DNA from: Phycisphaerales bacterium
GTDB lineage: Bacteria > Planctomycetota > Phycisphaerae > Phycisphaerales > UBA1924
DNA length: 36,275 nt
Assembly: GCA_028284805.1 (NCBI GenBank)
Contig: JANQQZ010000094.1
Coordinates: forward strand, 1 to 36,275
Reading direction: 5' to 3'
Part shown: positions 26,144 to 32,908 of the stretch, piece after piece
Position numbering within the stretch: the first letter of the stretch is position 1
Layout of the letters: the number at the start of each line of letters is the position of its first letter
Translations under genes and position numbers: made by a program
The notes under the pieces: generated by a model
What the model saw: only the letters and a program-made list of their open reading frames with translations
Told to the model about the DNA's origin: nothing
Database searches by the model: none

Positions 26144-27208
26144 ATGGCACGCACAACTGTCTACACGAAGGTCAAGGACGTCTTGCAGGCGAGGATCCTC
26201 GCCGGCGAATACGTCGCGCGCGACCTCCCCGGTGAGCGGAAGATCGCGGCTGAGACCGGGGTGAGCTACATGACCGCCAGGAAGGCGGTTACCGAGCTCA
26301 TCGATGAGCGGGTTCTCGCCCGCCGGCCCAACGGCACCCTCATCGTGCACCCGGCCTATCGCGATCAGCACGCGGTCGCTTCGGCCGTGCTGCTCGTGCC
26401 CGCGTACCCATCTTCACATCTGGCTCGCTGCCGGATCGAGATCGGGCGGATCGCAACCGAGCATCGCGTGCGGCTCCGCACCATCGAGTACACCTATTGG
26501 TACGACTCGATCATCACCGAGGCGATCCAGGGTGCCGATGGGCTCTTCATCATTCCGAGCACCGAGGAGCTGCCCAACCACCTGATCGAGACATTCACCG
26601 GCCCGAACAGCAAGGTCGTGTTTTTCGATGCCGATATGTCGGATCACGGGATTCCCTCGATCCGGCTCTTCGCCGAGCAGCACTTCCGAGAGCTCTTTGA
26701 CCACCTGTGGGACACCGGCCGCCGACGCATCGGCTGCCTGAACACGCAGGGGCACAACGACGAGATCCTCCAGCGGCTCGCGTGCTGGCGGAGTTGGATC
26801 GAGAGCAAGGGCGCCGAGGGCGAGTCGTGGGATCACCCGGTTGAGCCCTTCGAGGATCCGATTGAGTCGGCGCACCGCGTCGTGCTGGATCTGGCCGCTC
26901 AGTCGGAGTCGCTGCCGGACGCGTTGGTGTGCACGACGTATCCCACAGCCGTCGGCGCCGTTCGCGCCCTGCGCGACCGCGGCATCGAAGTGGGGCATGA
27001 CATCGCCGTCTGCTCGATGAACATTGAGTTCCCGGGTCGGTACGGAAGCCCCTCGATCACCGGGCTCGAGTTTCCCGACATCGAGCCGATGCTGGCCGAT
27101 GTGTTCGAGTGGTTCAAGCGTGAGAGCACCGGCTGGAAGGGCGAGCGACTCATTGTGCCCGCGGCCCCGTCGCTGTTTGTCGGCGAAACGACGCAACCCG
27201 CGCCGTAA
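26144..27208 (+). CDS. GntR-family regulator with LacI-type sugar-sensing domain
   Basis: The 354-residue repressor has an N-terminal GntR winged helix (residues 1-70: TKVKDVLQARILAGEYVARD, LPGERKIAAETGVSY, TARKAVTELIDERVLARRPNG). A periplasmic-binding-like effector domain of the LacI/GalR kind follows (from about 75, with GADGLFIIPS, HLWDTGRRRIGCL, DALVCTTYPTAVGAVRALRD). This fusion is the AraR type, which senses sugars. ATG at 26144 is preceded by GAGGG. It is divergent from the esterase operon and central to a locus with repeated ATGCTATA-type sites, so it is the obvious candidate to bind them. Ligand not deducible. Confidence 0.88.
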   Translation: MARTTVYTKVKDVLQARILAGEYVARDLPGERKIAAETGVSYMTARKAVTELIDERVLARRPNGTLIVHPAYRDQHAVASAVLLVPAYPSSHLARCRIEIGRIATEHRVRLRTIEYTYWYDSIITEAIQGADGLFIIPSTEELPNHLIETFTGPNSKVVFFDADMSDHGIPSIRLFAEQHFRELFDHLWDTGRRRIGCLNTQGHNDEILQRLACWRSWIESKGAEGESWDHPVEPFEDPIESAHRVVLDLAAQSESLPDALVCTTYPTAVGAVRALRDRGIEVGHDIAVCSMNIEFPGRYGSPSITGLEFPDIEPMLADVFEWFKRESTGWKGERLIVPAAPSLFVGETTQPAP

Positions 27209-27245
27209 GCGCTGTCACGAACCCGAGTCACGAGAAAATGAAACA

Positions 27246-27275
27246 CCCCCGTGCCGCGGCGAGGCGGCACGGGGG
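27246..27275. terminator. Bidirectional terminator between gntR and the dockerin-protein gene
   Basis: A perfect 12-bp GC stem (27246-27257 with 27264-27275) lies between two converging genes. The - strand exit is T-rich (TGTTTCATTTTC); the + strand exit has no T-run, so it may act mainly on the - strand. Confidence 0.65.
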
Positions 27276-27304
27276 CGTTCAGGAGTCTCAGGCTTTGGCT
27301 GTGA

Positions 27305-28168
27305 TTACGGCGTGCAGGTCGGCCCGCCAGTACCCTGGTTGAATGCGAGGATCCAGCCGTTGAAGTCGGCGGGGGTCACGAGCCCGTCCTGGTTCGTGTC
27401 GGCCCGCAGATCACCGTTGTTGAAGTTGATGATCCAGCCGTTGAAATCGGCGGGAGTGACGAGCCCGTCGGCGTTCTGATCAGCACACAGTCGGGCAGGA
27501 GCGCCCTCGGTCTCGATCTCGATGATGCTGATGACGGCGAACGTGCCATCGACAACATCAGCCGAGACCCGCACGTTGTTGTCGTCGATCCGCGGCTGGA
27601 CATTGGTGAATTCGACGATCTCGAAGTCGTTGGTGAACGACGCGCCGTCCGAGCCTGTGTTGGGCCCGCCGATGGTGATCATCGCGGTGCGTGTGCCGCT
27701 GGCATCCTCGATGCTGTAGTCGTTGGTGAGCAGGTTGAATCCGTCGAGTCGGCTCCCGAACATGCGGATCGTGTAGGTGGCGTTCGGGTCGAGGTTCGAG
27801 ATCTCGTAGCCGAGGGTGTCTGCAAAGCGGAAGTGGTGGTCCTCGGTGGCTTCTGGAATGGCAAGCTCGCCGAGGAAGTTCACGTCGGGATTGGCCAGAC
27901 CCTCACCCATGCCGAGGCTGGTCCCGATCGGTGTGGTGCCGCCGAAGCCCAGGCCGGTGAAGAAGTCGCCGCCACCCGAGACGTTGCCATCGGTGTCAAA
28001 CAGACCGGAGAGGAACGTGCCGGGCAGATAGTTGTTCCAGGTGTTGCCGAAGGTGTCGGGGCTGGCGGTCTGGTTGCTCGAGTTGGTCAGGTCGATGCGG
28101 TAGGTCTGGGCGTGGACGGAACCCGCGACGAGCAGGGCGGCCGCGGCAACGGTGGTGGCGCGAATCAT
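27305..28168 (-). CDS. Secreted protein: shared 'PDxNGNxWN' domain with paired GC-type dockerin repeats
   Basis: The product has 287 residues. The signal peptide (MIRATTVAAAALLVAGSVHA) is followed by the shared domain (about 22-215) with SPDTFGNTWNNY, GLANPDVNFLGELAIPEATE and NLDPNATYTIRMFGSR. The C-terminus holds two calcium-loop repeats, DQNADGLVTPADFNGWI and DTNQDGLVTPADFNGWI, in the Phycisphaerales GC-type dockerin arrangement ending in PTCTP. I chose ATG at 28168, which has GGAGAG at proper distance; the ATG six bases earlier sits too close to it. It is divergent from the GH31 gene across the 34-bp palindrome. Likely a surface-anchored or complex-forming binding protein. Confidence 0.8.
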   Translation of the reverse strand: MIRATTVAAAALLVAGSVHAQTYRIDLTNSSNQTASPDTFGNTWNNYLPGTFLSGLFDTDGNVSGGGDFFTGLGFGGTTPIGTSLGMGEGLANPDVNFLGELAIPEATEDHHFRFADTLGYEISNLDPNATYTIRMFGSRLDGFNLLTNDYSIEDASGTRTAMITIGGPNTGSDGASFTNDFEIVEFTNVQPRIDDNNVRVSADVVDGTFAVISIIEIETEGAPARLCADQNADGLVTPADFNGWIINFNNGDLRADTNQDGLVTPADFNGWILAFNQGTGGPTCTP

Positions 28169-28257
28169 GGTCATCTCTCCATTTAGCGTCAGCAAAATCG
28201 ATTCAGAGCGAAGGGGTGTACTCCAGCGACATCGGCGCGGGTTTCGGTCCCCGCTTG

Positions 28258-28291
28258 TTGCATTCTACAGCATTGATGCTATAAAATGCAA
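28258..28291. promoter_or_regulatory. 34-bp palindromic operator with symmetrical divergent promoters
   Basis: The two 16-base arms (left ends in CAGCAT, right starts ATGCTA) are reverse complements at 14 of 16 positions around a TG centre. Each strand has TTGCAT at the outer edge and, 16 bases on, TATAAA (+ strand, 28280-28285) or TGTAGA (- strand). Both promoters are thus inside the palindrome, serving the GH31 gene and the dockerin-protein gene. The ATGCTATA core is shared with other island sites. Confidence 0.65.
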
Positions 28292-28346
28292 CGGTCTTCC
28301 GTTGTCTTTGTTGGCAAACAACCCCTCAAACAGGCGAGTTCGCACC

Positions 28347-30575
28347 ATGCAGCACCCCGGATCTTCGAGATTGTTTATGTTTCGTTCGCTTCTCGGCGTG
28401 CCGGCTGTCAGCGGCAGCCTCGTCAGTCTCGCGGCCGCCGGCCAGCCCGTCGGTGAGTTGATCGCCGAAGACATCGCTCGCTTCCACGCCAGCCAGGCTG
28501 CTCGCGATGCCATGGTGCCGTCGTTCTCGCTCGAATCTCCCATGCCCGCGATCGGTGATGTGCCCGCGGCGTTCCCGGTCGAGGTCAGCTTCGCCACCGA
28601 AGATGGTCGCTTCGTCAGCCAAGTCGGTATCGAGCCCGGCACGAGCCTCTACGGCACAGGGCAGGCCGCGGGCGACCTGCTCCGTAATGGCCGGCGCACC
28701 GAGCACTGGAACACCGACGCGTACGGCTACCAAGACGATTCACCGCTCTACACATCGCACCCGTGGGTGCTCGCCGTCCGCGAAGACGGGTCGGCCTTCG
28801 GCGTGCTGGCCGATTCCACCCATCGCGTGTTCATCGACCTGACCGATGGCATCCGCTTCGAGTCCGAGGGCCCGGCGCACCCGGTCATCGTCATCGACGG
28901 CGACTCGCCCCAGGAGGTCGTCACCCAGCTCGGCGCGATCACCGGCACTATCACCATGCCGCCCAAGTGGGCCATCGGCTACCACCAGTGCCGGTACAGC
29001 TACTACCCCGACACGCGCGTCAAGGAGATTGCCCAGGGCTTCCGCGACCGCGATATCCCGTGCGATGTCATCTGGATGGACATCGATTACATGGACGGCT
29101 TCCGCTCGTTCACGTTCGACCCCGAGAAGTTCCCCGATCCAGCTGGCCTGAACGCCTGGCTCGACGAGCGAGGCTTCGCCAACGCCTGGATGATCAACCC
29201 GGGCATCAAGAACGAGTCGGGGTACTTCGTCTACGACCAGGGCACAGAGATCGACGCCTGGGTCAAGACGGCCGACGGCGAGACGTACATCGGCAACGTC
29301 TGGCCCGGCGACGTTGTCTTCCCCGACTACACCATCGCCGAGGTGCGCGAGTGGTGGGGCGGGCTCTACGAGGACTACATGGCCATGGGCATCGACGGCG
29401 TGTGGAACGACATGAACGAGCCCACGACGTTTATCCGCGACGAGAACAACGAGATCGTCGAGGCCACGACCTTCCCCGAGAGCAACCTGTACCGCGCCGA
29501 TACCGACCTGGGCGGGCCGGGGACGCACGCCAAGTACCACAACGTCTACGGCATGCTGATGATCAAGTCGACGCGCGAAGGCGTGATGGCGGCGAACCCC
29601 AACAAGCGGCCCTTCGTGCTGAGCAGGGCCAACTTCATGGGCGGGCACCGCTATGGCGCGACCTGGACGGGTGACAATACGTCGAACTGGTTCCACGTCG
29701 ACACATCGATCCCCATGACCCTGAACCTTGGCCTGTCGGGCCAGCCTTTCGCGGGGCCGGACATCGGCGGGTTTATCGATGCGGGAACGCCCGAGATGTT
29801 TTCGCGGTGGATGGGATTCGGTGCGCTGCTGCCCTTCGCACGCGGTCACACACAGACGGGCAACATCGACAAAGAGCCCTGGTCGTTCGGGCCCGAAGTC
29901 GAGGCCACCTCGCGTCGGGCTCTCGAGCGGCGCTACCGCCTGCTGCCGTACTTCTACACGCTGTTCGAGGAGTCGAGCCGCACAGGCATGCCCATCGCGA
30001 GACCCACGTTCTTTGCCGACCCCGCCGACCAGCGGCTGCGCGACGAGGACGACTCGTTTCTGATCGGCAGTGACATCCTCGTTGCCGTGCAGACGGACCT
30101 TGAGCGCACGAGCGTGCACGAGCTGCCGACGAACACGAACGGCGTGCCGTGGCGAGCGTTCGACTTCCCAGACTTCGACGGCGCGGGCCGTGACAGCGAC
30201 GACCCGGACCAGCCCGAGCTCTACCTGCGTCCGGGCGCGATCGTGCCGACGGGCCCGGTGATTCAGTTCGTGGGCGACACGCCCAACCAGACCGACGAGT
30301 TGACGCTGCTGGTGGCGCTCGATCACGAGGGCCGGGCGGAAGGCGTCTTGTACGAAGACGCCGGCGAGGGCTGGGGCTACACGCAGGGCGAGTACCGGCG
30401 GACCCGGTTCCTCGCCCAGCGGCAGGGCGACACGGTCCGTGTGTGGCGCGATCCGATGGGCGGTTCCATGCCCGCCATTGATCGTTCTGTTGTCGTTCGG
30501 GTTCTCGGCGCAGGCACCGAGTTCGTCGCGCGAGGCTCCGCTGGCGAGGGCATCACCCTCATCGTCCCTCGGTGA
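28347..30575 (+). CDS. Secreted glycoside hydrolase family 31 (alpha-glucosidase/alpha-xylosidase type)
   Basis: This 742-residue retaining alpha-glycosidase releases alpha-linked sugars from non-reducing ends. The N-terminal beta-domain has SLYGTGQAAGDLLRNGRRTE and ends with TGTITMPPKWAIGYHQCR. The barrel has WMDIDYMDGF (from residue 243), the nucleophile box GVWNDMNEP (Asp near 355) and the acid/base box TWTGDNTSNW (Asp near 443), then PFAGPDIGGF and ALLPFARGHT. All catalytic elements are present. The start at 28347 has AGGCGAG upstream; ATG at 28377 would put a signal-like stretch (FRSLLGVPAVSGSLVSLAAA) right at the N-terminus and is an alternative. An upstream in-frame ATG at 28152 would overlap the divergent gene and the operator. 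Subfamily specificity not assigned. Confidence 0.92.
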   Translation: MQHPGSSRLFMFRSLLGVPAVSGSLVSLAAAGQPVGELIAEDIARFHASQAARDAMVPSFSLESPMPAIGDVPAAFPVEVSFATEDGRFVSQVGIEPGTSLYGTGQAAGDLLRNGRRTEHWNTDAYGYQDDSPLYTSHPWVLAVREDGSAFGVLADSTHRVFIDLTDGIRFESEGPAHPVIVIDGDSPQEVVTQLGAITGTITMPPKWAIGYHQCRYSYYPDTRVKEIAQGFRDRDIPCDVIWMDIDYMDGFRSFTFDPEKFPDPAGLNAWLDERGFANAWMINPGIKNESGYFVYDQGTEIDAWVKTADGETYIGNVWPGDVVFPDYTIAEVREWWGGLYEDYMAMGIDGVWNDMNEPTTFIRDENNEIVEATTFPESNLYRADTDLGGPGTHAKYHNVYGMLMIKSTREGVMAANPNKRPFVLSRANFMGGHRYGATWTGDNTSNWFHVDTSIPMTLNLGLSGQPFAGPDIGGFIDAGTPEMFSRWMGFGALLPFARGHTQTGNIDKEPWSFGPEVEATSRRALERRYRLLPYFYTLFEESSRTGMPIARPTFFADPADQRLRDEDDSFLIGSDILVAVQTDLERTSVHELPTNTNGVPWRAFDFPDFDGAGRDSDDPDQPELYLRPGAIVPTGPVIQFVGDTPNQTDELTLLVALDHEGRAEGVLYEDAGEGWGYTQGEYRRTRFLAQRQGDTVRVWRDPMGGSMPAIDRSVVVRVLGAGTEFVARGSAGEGITLIVPR

Positions 30576-30623
30576 ACGGACTTGTCGGCCTCGCCGGAAC
30601 CGATCGCAAGCCCACATTCGCCC

Positions 30624-30652
30624 TTGGTGAAAGAATGCAAAGATGCTATAGT
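30624..30652 (+). promoter_or_regulatory. Promoter and operator of the PEP-CTERM protein gene
   Basis: TTGGTG (30624-30629), a 17-base spacer and TATAGT (30647-30652) form a good promoter. The site ATGCAAAGATGCTATA (30635-30650) lies in the spacer and -10 box, with the same GATGCTATA as at 28274 and at 21393 on the other strand. It lies 56 bases before the start codon. Confidence 0.6.
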
Positions 30653-30707
30653 TTGGTGGATTCGTGAGACATTGGGCGGTCGCAGCCGTCCAAAGGGAGA
30701 GATAGAC

Positions 30708-31442
30708 ATGACCACAGTTCGCAAGACCCTGATCGCCGTGGCGATCGGCTCGCTGGCGGGTGCCGCCTCGGGCCAGCTCATACTTATCGATTTCGGCACC
30801 GACGCCACGTTCCGCGGCTTCAGCGTGCCGGGTCCAGACACCAATGGCAACAGCTGGAACTCGCTCGACTCGTTCGTGTTCAACACGAACCTCGTCGACT
30901 CGACCGGCGCCGGGACCGGAGTGAACCTCGGCTTCAGCCGGCTCGACGGCACCGACTCGTTCAACGGCCCGCTGACCGATGGCAGCGGCTTCGGCGACCC
31001 GTCACTGCCCGGCCTCGGCGCGGGCCTGGGCGAGTTGGCCGTTGGCGAGGCCGCGGTCGACTATTTCGTCAACCCGCGGTTCGACATCTTCAACCTCGAC
31101 CCGTCGCTGCAGTACGAGGTCACGCTCTACGGCGGCCGGAAGTTCGGCGACGGCAACACCAGCAACTACGCCATCCTCAGCGATAACTCGGGCAGCGCGA
31201 CCACCCTCGCCTCGCTCGACCTCGACCACGCCAACGCCGGCAACTTCATCGCCAACACCGACAGCGTTGTCAGCGCCATCGTCACCCCGGGCGGTGGCGG
31301 CACGCTGACCATCGACGTTACAGGCGGCGCCGACGGCGGCGCAGGCTATCTGAACGCCCTCAGCATCCGCGTTATCCCGGCGCCGGGCTCGGCCGCGCTC
31401 CTCGGACTCGGTGGCCTCGCGATCGCGAGGCGTCGACGCTGA
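30708..31442 (+). CDS. PEP-CTERM-like surface protein with the shared 'PDxNGNxWN' domain
   Basis: The product has 244 residues. A signal peptide (to about residue 22, AASG-Q) precedes the shared domain (LIDFGTDATF, GPDTNGNSWNSL, GLGELAVGEAAVDYFV, NLDPSLQYEVTLYGGR). The end has the sorting-signal form PAPGSAALLGLGGLAIARRRR: Pro motif, hydrophobic helix, Arg cluster. In PEP-CTERM systems an exosortase, not visible here, cleaves such tails for surface or exopolysaccharide attachment. GGGAGAG precedes the ATG at 30708. It is the fourth protein in the island with this domain and the only one with this anchor instead of a dockerin. Confidence 0.82.
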   Translation: MTTVRKTLIAVAIGSLAGAASGQLILIDFGTDATFRGFSVPGPDTNGNSWNSLDSFVFNTNLVDSTGAGTGVNLGFSRLDGTDSFNGPLTDGSGFGDPSLPGLGAGLGELAVGEAAVDYFVNPRFDIFNLDPSLQYEVTLYGGRKFGDGNTSNYAILSDNSGSATTLASLDLDHANAGNFIANTDSVVSAIVTPGGGGTLTIDVTGGADGGAGYLNALSIRVIPAPGSAALLGLGGLAIARRRR

Positions 31443-31458
31443 TCCTTGGTCAATTCCG

Positions 31459-31491
31459 CCGCTTGCCGTGCACCCGCGGCAAGCGGTCTTT
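31459..31491 (+). terminator. Terminator after the PEP-CTERM protein gene
   Basis: A perfect 10-bp stem (31459-31468 with 31477-31486) and eight-base loop are followed by TCTTT. It lies 16 bases past the stop and 45 bases before the next start, so it may act as an attenuator for that gene. Confidence 0.65.
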
Positions 31492-31535
31492 CGGACCCAT
31501 CGCCATCGCGAAAGCCGTTTGCAAGGAGCACGGCA

Positions 31536-32276
31536 ATGAAACAGATCACAACCGCCGCGGCAGCAGCGTTTCTGTGCTCTTCGGCCGCCGGGCAATCGGC
31601 ATCGGTCTCGATGAGTGCGCCGGCCTCCACGGTCGCGCCGGGCGAAACGCTGACGATCACGGTTGAGGCACAATTCGACGCGGCGGGCGCACTCGCGGGC
31701 GTCTTTGGCGCCGCCGGATTGTTTGGCTTTGGTGGTGACATCGCCGCGTCGGGCACGATCGCGACAACATCATCTGCTTCAACCCTCGTTGTGGATGCAC
31801 AGCTCGACTTTGCGCCGGTTGCGCAGCTCCTCACCGACCCGGGTCGCTATGCCCTAGGTGCCGGTGGTCGAGGGTTCGACGGTGGACTTGCTGGCCCCTC
31901 ACGCAGCCTGATGACGTTCGATGTCACCATCGACCCTGCTGCGAACGGGGGCGATACGCTCGAACTGTCGTATGAGGGAGCGGTTGTGCTCGTCCTCGGC
32001 GATGAACTGGTGACCTATTCAACCGACCCAGGGTTGAATCAGCAGACGCTCACGACGACAGGTCTGACGTTGACCGTGGCGAGTGAGCGGCTGTGCGCCG
32101 ATCAGAATGGGGACGGGCTTGCGACCCCGGCCGACTTCAACGCATGGATTCTGAACTTCAACTCCGGCGATGTGCGAGCCGATGTCAATCAGGACGGGAT
32201 CATCTCTCCGGCCGACTTCAATGCCTGGATATTGGCGTTCAATCAAGGGACGAGCGGACCGATCTGCACGCCGTGA
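31536..32276 (+). CDS. Secreted protein with paired GC-type dockerin repeats and a cohesin-like front domain
   Basis: The product has 246 residues. The signal peptide runs to about residue 19 (SAAG-Q). Residues 22-180 form a beta-rich domain starting VSMSAPASTVAPGETLTITV and ending with strands such as DTLELSYEGAVVLV. The opening 'V.PGE.lt..V' is reminiscent of cohesin-type beta-sandwiches, but the match is weak. The C-terminus has two calcium loops, DQNGDGLATPADFNAWI and DVNQDGIISPADFNAWI, ending PICTP, nearly the same tail as the protein at 27305-28168. AAGGAG lies eight bases before the ATG. It is the last cargo gene before the right island end. Confidence 0.75.
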   Translation: MKQITTAAAAAFLCSSAAGQSASVSMSAPASTVAPGETLTITVEAQFDAAGALAGVFGAAGLFGFGGDIAASGTIATTSSASTLVVDAQLDFAPVAQLLTDPGRYALGAGGRGFDGGLAGPSRSLMTFDVTIDPAANGGDTLELSYEGAVVLVLGDELVTYSTDPGLNQQTLTTTGLTLTVASERLCADQNGDGLATPADFNAWILNFNSGDVRADVNQDGIISPADFNAWILAFNQGTSGPICTP

Positions 32277-32467
32277 CGAAACCAGCTGACCTGGGTTCGG
32301 GCTCGCTCTTTGCTGGCGGATCGGATGTTGCCTGCGTACGCCTGCGTTCGGATACGAGTGCGCCCCCGGAACTACACGCTTGCAGTAGGGGGAGCAGCCA
32401 GCAGGGGCGGGGTTAGCCAGGTCGAACTCAATCGAGCCATTTGGCTCCCTGCATCTTGTGTCTTGGA
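32277..32467. other. Stretch without a gene at the right end of the cargo
   Basis: I see no gene, terminator or operator here; it runs from the last cargo gene to the decayed tail fragment at 32468. Confidence 0.4.
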
Positions 32468-32625
32468 TCAGCGACGGCCCTCCGCCAGACGCATAACCGC
32501 GAGCCGTGTTTCGTTGGTCAGGGAAGGCCACAGGGCGATGAGCTGTGTGAGGTCGTGCGGAGCTGCGCCGCATTCTGCGCCGCCTCTCGCCGATGCGGGG
32601 GTTTCGCTCGGGGAAGCCGGGTCTT
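32468..32625 (-). pseudogene. Fragment of an integrase-associated C-terminal tail at the right island end
   Basis: The - strand frame, read inward from the attachment core, ends in DLTQLIALWPSLTNETRLAV followed by MRLAEGRR. It resembles the fragment ending at 16943. Only the C-terminal end is left; the part further upstream would be chromosomal sequence beyond the repeat. It fits an island gene whose start was separated on integration. Confidence 0.4.
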
Positions 32626-32648
32626 GTTCGAGTCCTGTTGCGCCCATT
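32626..32648 (+). other. Right attachment site of the island (attR)
   Basis: These 23 bases are identical to 13591-13613 (tRNA-Val T-arm and acceptor 3' side). The rest of the tRNA is absent here. Sequence to the right (32649-32908) is taken as the original chromosome downstream of tRNA-Val; I see no gene in it. Confidence 0.85.
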
Positions 32649-32908
32649 CCGGATCGGCCTTCGGGGCTCTGATTGCGCCCAGGCACTCCGTGCTCTCCCA
32701 CAACTGTCGAAGGCTCTTCCGGAAACTCAGCATCGCGGACGCCCCCGTCCGTGTGTTCGTCACAACCCGCGCACCCTGCCCTGCGGGTACTTCCCCCTGC
32801 CTGAGATCGGGTGCACACCGCGTTTCCCAATGGCACCCTACCGGAATCGGGCATGGGCTGGACCAATGCCGATCTGTACGTGTGATTTAGCTTCGGAAGG
32901 GGGCACAA

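Larger units (their letters stand above)
13591..32648. mobile_element. 19-kb genomic island integrated in tRNA-Val
   Basis: Exact 23-bp repeats bound the segment, the left one being the tRNA 3' end. Inside, next to the left end, are integrase and excisionase-like remnants. The left 3.5 kb has visibly lower GC and other codon use than rpsB-tsf or the peptide importer. The cargo (17.1-32.3 kb) is a self-contained sugar-use locus with its own regulator and operators. The integrase is broken, so the island is probably immobile now. Confidence 0.8.

Noticed and set aside
28152-28346. An N-terminal extension of the GH31 protein from an upstream in-frame ATG
   Set aside because: It would overlap the divergent gene's start and translate through the operator-promoter; the later start gives a more sensible secreted N-terminus.
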